A program made the translations under genes and the position numbers. This document shows, piece by piece, positions 27,346 to 35,811 of a stretch of 64,000 nt of DNA. Positions within the stretch are counted from its first letter, which is position 1; each line of letters begins with the position of its first letter. The notes under the pieces are model-generated. The model had not been told where the DNA came from and searched no databases. It worked only from the letters and a program-made list of their open reading frames with translations. Origin of the DNA: Asanoa ferruginea (lineage in GTDB: Bacteria; Actinomycetota; Actinomycetes; Mycobacteriales; Micromonosporaceae); assembly GCF_003387075.1 (NCBI RefSeq), contig NZ_QUMQ01000001.1, positions 3,534,001 through 3,598,000 of the forward strand, written 5' to 3'.

Positions 27346-28217
27346 GGTCCTGGCTGTTCGAGGCGGCACCGCGCGGCCGGGTAGCCGCGCTGCGCACGCT
27401 GACCTACCTGTTCATCGTCTTCGACCTGCTGGTCTACAGCTCCTGGGTGCGCACCCGCGGCGACGTGCCGACCGAGCTATACCAACCACTGTGGATCGGC
27501 CGGGTGCTGCACCTACCGGCGCCCGACGGCACGCTGGTCAACGTCGTCTTCTGGACCCTGCTGGTGCTCGCGCCGCTGGCCGCGACCGGCCGCTTCCCGC
27601 GGTTGCTGGGCTGGCTCGTCTGCGGGTTCTACCTGGAGTGGCTGATCATCGCGATGAGCTACGGCAAGGTCGACCACGACCGGTTCGCCTTCCTCATCGC
27701 GCTGGCCGTGCTGCCCACGGTGGGCCGCGCCCGGCACGGCGACCGCGAGCCGAGCGAGGCGGCCGGCTGGGCCCTGCGAATGATCCAGCTCGCGGTGGTA
27801 GCCACCTACTTCCTGGCGGCGTGGGCGAAGATCCGGTTCGGCGGCCTCGGCTGGATGACCGGCTCGGTGCTGGCCCGCGCCTTCATCCGCCGCGGCTCCG
27901 ACTTCGCCGACCTGATCGCCAGCGTCCCCTATCTGATGATCGCGGCCCAGATCGGCATGGTGACCTTCGAGGCCCTGAGCCCGCTAATCTTTGCCCTACG
28001 AGGCCGCAACCGCTACGCCGCGGTCGCCTTCTTCTACTCGTTCCACCTGCTGTCGTTCGCGACCATCTCCATCTCCTTCGCCCCCCACCTGGTAGCGCTC
28101 ACCTCTTTCCTGCCCCTGGAACGCATACGCCCGATCATCTGGCTCCGCCGCGCGGCGACCCGCCGCCAGGTCGTGGATACGCTAGAACCGGTGCCAGTCG
28201 AGTCAGGCGGAGGTTGA
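27342..28217 (+). CDS. HTTM (vitamin K-dependent gamma-carboxylase-like) membrane protein
   Basis: A 291-residue polytopic protein with about seven to eight membrane segments and the HTTM layout: an early RTLTYLFIVFDLLVY helix, a central GKVDHDRFAFLIALAVLP loop-helix, and YFLAAWAKIRFGGLGWMTG. Bacterial HTTM proteins are relatives of gamma-glutamyl carboxylase with unproven chemistry. It is coupled to the gene upstream (ATGA) and followed 4 bp later by a DCC thiol-oxidoreductase, a recurrent partnership. Confidence 0.8.
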   Translation: MRSWLFEAAPRGRVAALRTLTYLFIVFDLLVYSSWVRTRGDVPTELYQPLWIGRVLHLPAPDGTLVNVVFWTLLVLAPLAATGRFPRLLGWLVCGFYLEWLIIAMSYGKVDHDRFAFLIALAVLPTVGRARHGDREPSEAAGWALRMIQLAVVATYFLAAWAKIRFGGLGWMTGSVLARAFIRRGSDFADLIASVPYLMIAAQIGMVTFEALSPLIFALRGRNRYAAVAFFYSFHLLSFATISISFAPHLVALTSFLPLERIRPIIWLRRAATRRQVVDTLEPVPVESGGG

Positions 28218-28221
28218 AGGC

Positions 28222-28617
28222 ATGACCGACACATTCGTGTACGACGGTGACTGCGCCTTCTGCACCATGTGCGCCCGTTTCATCGAGCGCCGGATCAACA
28301 CCACCGCGACGGTCATCCCGTGGCAGTTCGCCAACCTCGACGCCCTGGGCCTGACCCGCGCGGAGTGCATCGAGGCGGTCCAGTGGGTGCCAGAACACGG
28401 CGAGCCCGCAGGCGGCCCGGTGGCGATCGCCCGCCTACTCCGCTCCAGCGGCCCGGTGTGGCGACTGGCCGGCCGGCTACTCGACCTGCGCCCGGTGACC
28501 GCGCTCGCCTGGCCCGCCTACCGCTGGGTCGCGCGCAACCGCCACCGCCTCCCGGGCGGCACCGCGGCCTGCGCGATCCCCGCCGACTCGCCCGCCCGCC
28601 AACACCCGACCGCCTAG
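28222..28617 (+). CDS. DCC-family (DUF393) thiol-disulfide oxidoreductase-like protein
   Basis: A 131-residue protein whose N-terminus FVYDGDCAFCTMCARFIERR carries the DCC signature YDGxCxxC. The remainder has the conserved Leu/Pro-rich helices (RPVTALAWPAYRWVARNRHRL). GGAGG precedes ATG 28222 and only 4 bp separate it from the HTTM stop. It is predicted to run a redox reaction with the HTTM protein; the substrate is unknown. Confidence 0.87.
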   Translation: MTDTFVYDGDCAFCTMCARFIERRINTTATVIPWQFANLDALGLTRAECIEAVQWVPEHGEPAGGPVAIARLLRSSGPVWRLAGRLLDLRPVTALAWPAYRWVARNRHRLPGGTAACAIPADSPARQHPTA

Positions 28618-28642
28618 CCCGCCGCGCCGCGACCGCCGGCCC

Positions 28643-29290
28643 GGTTCCCAGCGACCGCGACTGACCCGCCTGCGTGGCGGCGACCCGCCGCCTTGACCCC
28701 GCTGTGCGCGGGCCCCGGCGGCCTGGTTCCGCGGCGACCGCGACTGACCCGCCTGCGTGGCGGCGAGCCGCCCCTGCGCGGCGACGCGCAGCCTTGATCC
28801 GGCTGCGTGGTGGCGACCCGCTGCCTTGAGCCCGCTGCGCGTCGACCGGCGGCCTGGTTCCCTGGCGACCGCGACTGACCCGCCTGCGTGGCGGCGAGCC
28901 CACCCCTGCGCGGCGACGCGCAGCCTTGATCCCGCTGCGCGTCGACCGGCGGCCTGGTTCCCTGGCGACCGCGACTGACCCGCCTGCGTGGCGGCGAGCC
29001 GCCCCCTGCGCGGCGACGCGCAGCCTTGATCCCGCTGCGCGTCGACCGGCGGCCTGGTTCCCTGGCGACCGCGACTGACCCGGCTACGTGGCGGCGAGCC
29101 GCCGCCTTGACTCGGCTGCGTGGCGGCGACCCGCTGCCTTGACCCTGCTGCGCGTCGACCGGCGGCCTGGCTCCCCGGCGACCGCGACTGACCCGGCTGC
29201 GTGGCGGCGAGCCGCTGCCTTGACCCGCCTTCGCCGACGCGGCGACCCGCCGCCTTGACCCGCCTTCGCCGACGCGGCGACCAGCCCGCG
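28643..29290. repeat. Degenerate tandem minisatellite, about six units of 82-131 bp
   Basis: Units starting with GGTTCC or GGCTCC and continuing with GCGACCGCGACTGACCC begin at 28643, 28725, 28856, 28956, 29056 and 29169. The two units from 28856 to 29055 are exactly 100 bp each and nearly identical. The last unit ends in a doubled CGCCTTCGCCGACGCGGCGACC-type subrepeat. Open frames run through it on both strands, but they have no ribosome sites and simply restate the repeat, so I treat the region as non-coding. It fills most of the 902-bp gap between the DCC gene and alr. Confidence 0.85.
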
Positions 29291-29396
29291 CGGCAGCGCC
29301 GGTGCCCTCCGGCGCGTTGTCCGCCGGGCGGCGACGGGACAGGCCGCAACGCGTCCGGCGCGAGCCGCGGTCCGCGGGCAGGTGACTTTCGGCCCG

Positions 29397-29434
29397 TACA
29401 TGTTTTGGTATGTAGGCACATGCCAAAACATGTA
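29397..29434. repeat. 38-bp dyad of four CATG-type half-sites, copy 1
   Basis: The element reads TACATG-(6)-TATGTA-(2)-CACATG-(6)-CATGTA, an almost perfect inverted repeat with each arm itself a partial palindrome. It is AT-rich against the surrounding GC-rich sequence and flanked by CCCG and GCCCG. A second copy with the same spacing is at 63194-63231. It lies 86 bp upstream of alr. Operator, transcription terminator or mobile repeat are all possible. Confidence 0.8.
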
Positions 29435-29519
29435 GCCCGAAAAGAGCCACCCGGACCCGGGCCGACACGCTCGGCAACCTCCTGACCTCTGGCTATTACG
29501 GGTTCGTGACATTCCGGGG

Positions 29520-30854
29520 ATGGCACCCGGACATCGCGCTGGCACCGTCGGCCGCGTGATCACCCATCCGACTGCCGCGCCCCGCGCGGCGCTGGCTGAA
29601 GCCGGGGCTACGGAACCGCTCGCCATCGCCGAGATCGACCTCGGCGCGATCGCCGCCAACGTCCGGACGGTCGCCGCGGTCGCCGGCACCGACGTGATGG
29701 CCGTCGTGAAGGCCGACGGCTTCGGGCACGGCGCCGTGCCGGTCGCCCGGGCGGCGCTCGCCGCCGGCGCGACCTGGCTCGGCGTCACCTCGTCGGCCGA
29801 GGCGCTGGCGCTGCGGGCCGCAGGCATCACCGCGCCCGTGCTGAGCTGGCTGCACCGCCCCGACGAAGACTTCGGCCCGGTGCTGGCCGCCGGCATCGAC
29901 GTCGGTGTCTCCACGATTCCGCACCTGCGTGCGGTGGCCGCGGCGGCCGCCCGCCGTGGCCAGCCCGCGATGGTGCAGCTCAAGGTCGACACCGGGCTGT
30001 CCCGCAACGGCGCCCGCGGCAGCGACTGGGCCGATCTCGTTGCGCTGTCCCGCGCCTACGAGTCGGCCGGCAGCGTGCGGGTCCGCGGCATCTGGTCGCA
30101 TCTCGCGGACGCCGACCGGCCTGGCTCGGCGCTCGTCCGGCGCCAGGTGACCGCGTTCCGGACCGCGGTGCGGGTCGCCCGCAGCGCTGGGCTCGACCCC
30201 GTGTTGCTGCACCTCGCCAACTCCGCCGCCGCGCTCACTCAACCCGCGACGCGGTTCGACATCTGCCGCATCGGCCTCGCGCTCTACGGCGTCGACCCGT
30301 TCGACGGCCCCGACCAGGCTGCTCCGCTGCCGTCGGCCGAGGCCGGGTCAACGCCGACCAACGCCAGCGCTGGACACGTGCCGATCGCGGCAGGCGCCCG
30401 GCAAACGCGGATCACCGTCAATGGCCGCCAGACGCCGATCGGAGCGATGCTGCGGCCGGCGATGACGTTGCGCTCCATTGTGGTCAACCTCAAGCGGGTG
30501 CCGGCCGGCACCGCGGTTTCCTATGGCGGCGACCACGTTACCGCCGTGGCCACCACGCTTGCCCTGGTGCCGGTGGGGTTTGCCGATGGGCTTCCCCGGT
30601 CGGTCGAGGGGCGGGCTTCGGTCTGGGTGGGTGGCGCGCGTTGCCCGGTTGTCGGGCGGATCGCGATGGATCAGTGCGTTGTCGATGTCGGGGACCGGGC
30701 GGTGCGGCTCGGTGATCCGGTCACGCTCTTCGGCCCTGGGCCGGATGAGCCGACCGTCGCCGACTGGGCCCGGTGGGCCGGGACGAATCCCAACGAGGTG
30801 TTGACCGGCATCGGCGCCCGCGTGGTTCGCCGTTTCAAGGGGGTGGCGGCGTGA
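29520..30854 (+). CDS. alr: Alanine racemase
   Basis: A 444-residue PLP enzyme that makes D-alanine for peptidoglycan. The PLP Lys is in VMAVVKADGFGHGA, the TIM barrel continues through VQLKVDTGLSRNG and HLANSAAAL, and the catalytic Tyr of the beta domain is in AVSYGGDHV before VPVGFADGLPRS. About 45 residues rich in Ala, Pro, Ser and Thr are inserted between LALYGVDPFDGP and LRPAMTLRS, where most Alr proteins are continuous. ATG 29520 is used; GTG 29556 is a possible shorter start. The stop overlaps ddl by GTGA. Confidence 0.92.
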   Translation: MAPGHRAGTVGRVITHPTAAPRAALAEAGATEPLAIAEIDLGAIAANVRTVAAVAGTDVMAVVKADGFGHGAVPVARAALAAGATWLGVTSSAEALALRAAGITAPVLSWLHRPDEDFGPVLAAGIDVGVSTIPHLRAVAAAAARRGQPAMVQLKVDTGLSRNGARGSDWADLVALSRAYESAGSVRVRGIWSHLADADRPGSALVRRQVTAFRTAVRVARSAGLDPVLLHLANSAAALTQPATRFDICRIGLALYGVDPFDGPDQAAPLPSAEAGSTPTNASAGHVPIAAGARQTRITVNGRQTPIGAMLRPAMTLRSIVVNLKRVPAGTAVSYGGDHVTAVATTLALVPVGFADGLPRSVEGRASVWVGGARCPVVGRIAMDQCVVDVGDRAVRLGDPVTLFGPGPDEPTVADWARWAGTNPNEVLTGIGARVVRRFKGVAA

Positions 30855-31840
30855 GGATCGCGGTGCTTTTTGGTGGGCGGAGCGGCGAGCATGAGGTTTC
30901 CCGCAAGTCGGCGGCCAGCATCCTGGCCAACCTTGGGCCGGCCTATCGGGTCACCGAGGTGTTGATCGGGCGGGATGGGCAGTGGCACGTCGACGGCGTT
31001 CCGGTGCGGTTCGCGGACGCGCTCGATGTTCTCGCCGATCAGAATGTGGTCTTTCCGGCCCTGCACGGGCCCTATGGCGAGGACGGCACCGTCCAGGCCG
31101 TGCTGGAGTGGATCGGCGTTCCCTATGTGGGCAACGGGGTGTTGGCCAGCGCTGCCGGGATGGACAAGGCGGTCACCAAGACGTTGCTCGCCGCCGATGG
31201 GCTGCGCATTGCCGCGGGGGTCACCCTACGGACAGGCGAGCATCCGACGCCGGCCGACCAGGAGCGGCTGGGGCTGCCCGTGTTCGTCAAGCCCGCGCGG
31301 GCCGGGTCGAGCCTTGGCGTGTCCCGCGTCGACGCGTGGTGGCAGCTTCCCGAGGCGCTTTCCGTCGCCCGGATGTTCGACAGCAAGGTGCTGATCGAGC
31401 CTGCGGTGAACGGGCGCGAGGTTGACGTCGCGGTGTTGGAACACCCCGATGGGCGGGTCGAGGCCGGGCCGCCGCTGGAGATCACCGTGACTGGTGCGGG
31501 GTTTTTCGACTACGACGCCAAGTATGGCGGCGGCGCGCGTTTTCAGATCCCGGCGGACCTGCCGGCGAGCACCACCGAGGCGTTGCAGGACCGGGCGATC
31601 CGGGCGTTCCACGCGCTCGGCTGCCGCGGGCTGATCCGAGTCGATTTCTTTTTGCCGGACGGCGGCGAACCAGTCGTCAACGAGGTCAACACGTTCCCGG
31701 GCTTCACGAGCGCGTCGCAGTATCCGCAGATCTGGGAGCGGGCCGGGATCGGCTATGCGGAACTGCTCGACATCCTGATCGCCGGCGCGGTCAAGGGTAG
31801 GTCGGGCAGGTCAGCGGTCCCCGGCGGTGTGCCACGCTGA
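30851..31840 (+). CDS. ddl: D-alanine-D-alanine ligase
   Basis: A 329-residue ATP-grasp ligase that joins two D-alanines for the peptidoglycan stem peptide. Seen: VLFGGRSGEHEVS at the N-terminus, ALHGPYGEDGTVQ, the VFVKPARAGSSLGVSRV ATP-grasp segment, the omega loop GFFDYDAKY, and VNEVNTFPGFT. The Tyr-containing omega loop is of the D-Ala-D-Ala type, not the D-lactate type of VanA/B. It begins at GTG 30851 inside the alr stop. Its last 50 bp overlap the convergent lipoprotein gene. Confidence 0.93.
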   Translation: MRIAVLFGGRSGEHEVSRKSAASILANLGPAYRVTEVLIGRDGQWHVDGVPVRFADALDVLADQNVVFPALHGPYGEDGTVQAVLEWIGVPYVGNGVLASAAGMDKAVTKTLLAADGLRIAAGVTLRTGEHPTPADQERLGLPVFVKPARAGSSLGVSRVDAWWQLPEALSVARMFDSKVLIEPAVNGREVDVAVLEHPDGRVEAGPPLEITVTGAGFFDYDAKYGGGARFQIPADLPASTTEALQDRAIRAFHALGCRGLIRVDFFLPDGGEPVVNEVNTFPGFTSASQYPQIWERAGIGYAELLDILIAGAVKGRSGRSAVPGGVPR

Positions 31841-32255
31841 CCAGCGTCACCGGGCCGTCGGCGACCGAGGCCTGCACGGTGCAGACGATCTGGTTGACCG
31901 CGAGCACCGACAGAGTGGCGACGTCGGTCGAGAGCCCGACGGACGTGGTCGTGCCGTCGTTGGACACCTTCGCCGGTGCGATGCCGGCCGGCACCTCGCT
32001 GGTGAAACCGGCGTCGCGCTCGGTCGCGGTCGGGCCCGCGGCGAGCAGGTCGACGATGTCGGCCGGCTGCTGCAACGGTTTGAGCGCCCGCGCGACCAGG
32101 GTGGGCTGGCCGTCGGAGATGAGGTAGAGGCGTACGCCGCTGATCGTGTTCGCTGGAGCCGGGCCGCCGCTGATCACCTCGCTGGGCCGGACGCCGCAAC
32201 CGGCCAGCACGAACGTGACGAGCAGCGCGGCCATCGCGATTGGTCGCCGGTTCAT
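31791..32255 (-). CDS. Lipoprotein with GerMN/LpqB-like domain, third gene of a two-component operon
   Basis: A 154-residue lipoprotein: signal peptide with lipobox LAGC followed by GVRPSEVISGG, then a single GerMN-like domain (about 42-150) with ISGVRLYLISDGQPTLVARAL and VDLLAAGPTATERDAGFTSEVP. ATG 32255 overlaps the histidine kinase stop, so response regulator, kinase and lipoprotein are translationally coupled. A lipoprotein that tunes an envelope sensor kinase is known from the Streptomyces CseABC system; an analogous role is inferred here. The gene overlaps ddl tail-to-tail by 50 bp. Confidence 0.82.
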   Translation of the reverse strand: MNRRPIAMAALLVTFVLAGCGVRPSEVISGGPAPANTISGVRLYLISDGQPTLVARALKPLQQPADIVDLLAAGPTATERDAGFTSEVPAGIAPAKVSNDGTTTSVGLSTDVATLSVLAVNQIVCTVQASVADGPVTLVSVAHRRGPLTCPTYP

Positions 32256-33661
32256 CGGACACCGTCCTGGGGCAGGCGCAGGGTGAAGGTGGCGCCGTGC
32301 GGCGCGCGGTTGCCGGCCACCAGGTTGCCGCCGTGCAGGCGGGCGTTCTCCAGGGCGATGGCCAGCCCCAGCCCGGCGCCGTCGGAGCGGGCGCGGGCGC
32401 TGTCGGCCTTGTAGAACCGGTCGAAGACGTGCGCGAGCACGTCCGGCGCGAGGCCGGGGCCCTCGTCGGCGACCGTCACCACCACCCAGCCGCGGTCGGC
32501 TCGCAGGTCGATGGTCACCGGGGGAGCGCCGTGCCGCAGTGCGTTGCCGACCATGTTGGCCACCACGACGTCGAGCCGGCGTGGGTCGAGCCGGGCCGAG
32601 ACGCCGTCCGGGAGGTTGGCCACCACCTGGTCGGTCCAGCCGCGGGAGCGCAGGGTGGCCCGCACCGCGGCGGCCATGTCGAGGTCGTCGACCGACAGCG
32701 CCGCCGTGCCGGCGTCGAACCGGCTGATCTCGATCAGGTCCTCGACGAGCTGGGCCAGGTTCTGCGTCTCCTGGCTGACCAGGCGCGCGGCCTTGCCCGC
32801 GTCGCCGGGCAGCTTCGCCGACTCCTCGTCGAGCAGGTCGGTCACCGCGGTCATCGCGGCCAGCGGGGTGCGCAACTCGTGCGAGACGTCGGCCACGAAG
32901 CGCCGGGCGTCGGCCTCCATCCGGCGCAGCTCGCCCACCTGCCGCTCCAGCCGTTCGGCGGTCTGGTTGAAGATCTGTGCCACCCCGGCCAACTCGTCGC
33001 CGCCGCGCACAGCCGCGCGGGTCTTCAGGTCTCCCTCGCCGAGGCGGCGGGCGGCCCGGCCCAACTCGCTCACCGGCCGCAGCACGCCGCGCGCCGCGAG
33101 CAGGGCGAGCAGCACCGCCAGCAGCAGCGACGCCGCGCCCGTCGACCAGGCCAGCGCGGCCAGCTGGTCGATGCTGTGCCGTTCCTCGGCGAGCGGGTGC
33201 GCGCGGTAGATCTCGATCCCGGTCGGCTCGGTGCCGCCGCCGGGCTGGTTGGCCATCAGTTCGGTGCCGATGGCCAGGACCGGCATGCCGTTGACCGAGA
33301 TGCGTTGCCAGACCACCCGGCCGTCGCCGACCGCACTGCTCAGCTTCGGCGGGATGTCGGAGATCGTGAGCCCGCTGCCCGCGGACAGGTCGCGGTAGCG
33401 CACCAGCGCCGGGTCCGGGCCCGACGAGACGATGTTGGCGATCGACTCGAGCTCGGCCTGGCTGGGCGGCAGTTCGCGCACCGGGACCAGCCGGCTGACC
33501 TCGTCGACCAGCGACTCCACGGCCGCGTCCTGCGCCTTCTGGAGGATCACCGTGCGGGCCTGCCAGTAGCTGACCCCGGCGACCAGCGCGGTGGTGGTCA
33601 GGCCGAGCACCGCGAACGCGAGCAGCAGCCGCCCGCGCAACCCGAGCGCCCAACCGGTCAC
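32252..33661 (-). CDS. Envelope sensor histidine kinase
   Basis: A 469-residue membrane kinase. Two membrane segments (about 11-33 and 168-190) flank an extracytoplasmic sensor of about 135 residues, then HAMP (about 190-245), HisKA with the phosphorylated H261 in ADVSHELRTPLAAM, and HATPase_c with N-box NMVGNALRHG, G1 DEGPGLAPD and G2 GAGLGLAIA. GTG 33661 overlaps the response-regulator stop (GTGA). The layout is like MtrB/CseC sensors of cell-envelope stress. The stimulus is unknown; the neighbouring alr and ddl suggest wall status. Confidence 0.92.
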   Translation of the reverse strand: MTGWALGLRGRLLLAFAVLGLTTTALVAGVSYWQARTVILQKAQDAAVESLVDEVSRLVPVRELPPSQAELESIANIVSSGPDPALVRYRDLSAGSGLTISDIPPKLSSAVGDGRVVWQRISVNGMPVLAIGTELMANQPGGGTEPTGIEIYRAHPLAEERHSIDQLAALAWSTGAASLLLAVLLALLAARGVLRPVSELGRAARRLGEGDLKTRAAVRGGDELAGVAQIFNQTAERLERQVGELRRMEADARRFVADVSHELRTPLAAMTAVTDLLDEESAKLPGDAGKAARLVSQETQNLAQLVEDLIEISRFDAGTAALSVDDLDMAAAVRATLRSRGWTDQVVANLPDGVSARLDPRRLDVVVANMVGNALRHGAPPVTIDLRADRGWVVVTVADEGPGLAPDVLAHVFDRFYKADSARARSDGAGLGLAIALENARLHGGNLVAGNRAPHGATFTLRLPQDGVR

Positions 33662-34353
33662 CGCGGAACCACGGGGCCGAAGCGGTAGCCGAAGCCGCGC
33701 ACCGTCTGCACGTACACCGGCGCGGTGGTGTCTTTTTCGATCTTTGCCCGGAGGCGCTGCACACACGCGTCGACCAGCCGCGAGTCGCCGAGGTAGCCCT
33801 GTTCCCAGACCGCTTCGAGGAGCTGCTGGCGGCTGAGCACCCGGCCCGGAGTCGCGGAGAGCTCCAGCAGCAACCGCAGCTCGGTCGGTGCCAGGCTGAC
33901 CAACTCCCCGGACAGCCGGACCACGAGCGCGGCCCGGTCGATGGTCAGGTCGCCGTGCCGCTCTTCGGCCGTGTGCTCCGAAGCGGCGCGACCGCTGCTG
34001 CGCCGCAGCACCGCGCGGATCCGGGCCTCGAGCACCCGGGCCTGCACCGGCTTGACCACGTAGTCGTCGGCACCCGCCTCGAGCCCGGCGACCACGTCCA
34101 TGTCGTCGTCGCGGGCGGTGAGCATGATGATGGGCAGGTCCTGGCTCGCCCGGATCCGGCGGCAGACCTCGAAACCATCCATCCCGGGCAACATCAGATC
34201 GAGTACGACGACGTCGGCGCTCGCGGACGAGAGGTGGGCCAGGCCCCGCTCGCCACTGTCGAACGCGTCGACCGAGTGCCCCTGGCGCGTGAGCGCGATC
34301 CGCAGACCTTCCCGCACGGTGTGATGGTCTTCGATCAGCAGCACCCGGGACAT
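33658..34353 (-). CDS. OmpR-family response regulator
   Basis: A 231-residue regulator: receiver domain with acidic pocket IEDHH, phosphoacceptor D52 in VVVLDLMLPGMDG, Thr in IIMLTARDDD and Lys in YVVKPV, followed by a winged-helix DNA-binding domain (about 130-228) with SLAPTELRLLLELS and the wing VYVQTVRGFGYRFG. It heads the operon with the kinase and lipoprotein, all joined by 4-bp overlaps. Closest in layout to CseB/MtrA-type envelope regulators. Confidence 0.93.
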   Translation of the reverse strand: MSRVLLIEDHHTVREGLRIALTRQGHSVDAFDSGERGLAHLSSASADVVVLDLMLPGMDGFEVCRRIRASQDLPIIMLTARDDDMDVVAGLEAGADDYVVKPVQARVLEARIRAVLRRSSGRAASEHTAEERHGDLTIDRAALVVRLSGELVSLAPTELRLLLELSATPGRVLSRQQLLEAVWEQGYLGDSRLVDACVQRLRAKIEKDTTAPVYVQTVRGFGYRFGPVVPR

Positions 34354-34447
34354 GGAACAACTATCGCATTACGCGCCGAGACGACTCGCGCGCGTGTTCG
34401 CCGTTTACCCACGCCACAGGGCTACCAACGCGTAGCGTGACGTGGCG

Positions 34448-35806
34448 ATGACCGAGATCTTGGCGCAGGATTATCTGCTCGAAGCGCGCCAGATGCAGGC
34501 ACTCTCGTTCGTGGTGCACATCCCGCTGGTCTGCATCGGCATCGCGTTCCCCGCGCTGGTGCTGTTCGTCGAGTGGCGTTATCTGCGCACCGGTGACGAG
34601 CTCTACCGCACGCTGGCCCGCCGCTGGTCGAAAGTGCTGGTCGCGCTGTTCGCGGCCGGCGTGGTGACCGGCACCATCCTCAGCTTCGAGCTCGGCCTGC
34701 TCTGGCCGAATTTCACCGCGACGTTCGGCGGCGTCTTCGGCCTGGGCTTCGCGATCGAAGGCTTCTCCTTCTTCCTGGAAGCCATTTTCATCGGCATTTA
34801 CGTGTACGGGTGGAACCGCCTCTCGCCGCGCGCCCATTTCCTGTCCGGTTTGCCGATCGCGGTCGCCGGTGTGATCGGGTCGTTCATGGTGATCTCGGTC
34901 AACGGTTGGATGAACCACCCCGGCCATTTCACGTTCGAGAACGGCCGGGTCGTCTCGTCGAACTCGGCCAAGGCGCTATTCGCCAACTCGTTCTTCTGGC
35001 ACGAATTCGTCCACATGTACGTCGCCGGCTTCATCGTCACCGGGTTCCTGGTCGCCGGTGCGTACGCGGTGTACGCGCTGCGCGGTAAGTGGGGCCGCTA
35101 CGAGCGGACCGCGTTCACCGTGCCGATGACGGCCGCCGCGGTCGCTTCGCCGGTGCAGATCCTGATCGGCGACTGGGCGGCCCGCGAGGTGGCGAAGAAC
35201 CAGCCGATCAAGTTGGCCGCGATGGAGGGGCTGGGCCAGACCACCAAGGGCGCGGCGCTGCACATCCTCGGCTGGTATCAGAACGGCGAGGTGATCTGGG
35301 GTCTCGGCATCCCGAAGCTGCTCTCGCTGCTGGCCTTCCACAACATCAACGCCACCGTGCAGGGCCTGGACACCGTGCCGCTGGAGGACCAGCCGCCGGT
35401 CAACGTCGTCCGCTATTCGTTCCAGAGCATGGTCTTCGCCGGCACGTTCCTGGCGTTGGTCGCCGTGGTCTTCCTGTTCTACCGCTGGTGGCGGCACCGG
35501 CTGCCGGTCACGCCGTGGTTCTACCGGGCCGTCGTGCTCTGCGCGCCGCTCTCGATCGTCGCGCTGCTCGCCGGCTGGATCACCACCGAGGTCGGTCGGC
35601 AACCCTGGGTGGTGTACGGGTACATGCGCACCGAGGAGGCGGTCACCGGCGCCTCCGGCGTACCCGTCGGCTATGGGGTGTTGGCCGCGGTCTATCTCGC
35701 ACTGGTCATCGCGGTCATCTGGATCCTGGTCCGGCTGGCCCGCTCGCCGATGCCCTCGACACCGGAGGACACCGACGCCCTGTATCCGCTCAGCCGCACC
35801 GAGTAA
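34448..35806 (+). CDS. cydA: Cytochrome bd-type oxidase subunit I
   Basis: A 452-residue membrane protein with about nine helices. Haem-ligand His residues lie in LSFVVHIPLV near the N-terminus and in FFWHEFVHMYVAG in the middle; GWMNHPGHF and GRQPWVVYGYMRTEEAVT are signature segments. The Q-loop is of the short, CIO-like form. It oxidises quinol and reduces oxygen with high affinity. ATG 34448 is chosen over GTG 34442. The divergent neighbour is the response-regulator operon. cydB follows after 5 bp. Confidence 0.93.
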   Translation: MTEILAQDYLLEARQMQALSFVVHIPLVCIGIAFPALVLFVEWRYLRTGDELYRTLARRWSKVLVALFAAGVVTGTILSFELGLLWPNFTATFGGVFGLGFAIEGFSFFLEAIFIGIYVYGWNRLSPRAHFLSGLPIAVAGVIGSFMVISVNGWMNHPGHFTFENGRVVSSNSAKALFANSFFWHEFVHMYVAGFIVTGFLVAGAYAVYALRGKWGRYERTAFTVPMTAAAVASPVQILIGDWAAREVAKNQPIKLAAMEGLGQTTKGAALHILGWYQNGEVIWGLGIPKLLSLLAFHNINATVQGLDTVPLEDQPPVNVVRYSFQSMVFAGTFLALVAVVFLFYRWWRHRLPVTPWFYRAVVLCAPLSIVALLAGWITTEVGRQPWVVYGYMRTEEAVTGASGVPVGYGVLAAVYLALVIAVIWILVRLARSPMPSTPEDTDALYPLSRTE

Positions 35807-35811
35807 CGCCG

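Noticed and set aside
28477-29526. 349-residue minus-strand frame across the minisatellite, and similar frames on both strands
   Set aside because: The peptides only restate the DNA repeat in a stop-poor GC-rich stretch, differ in phase from unit to unit, and lack a ribosome site.
30851-31840. ddl as a vancomycin-resistance D-Ala-D-Lac ligase
   Set aside because: The omega loop has the Tyr-containing DYDAKY form of D-Ala-D-Ala ligases, and no vanH or vanX gene is present.
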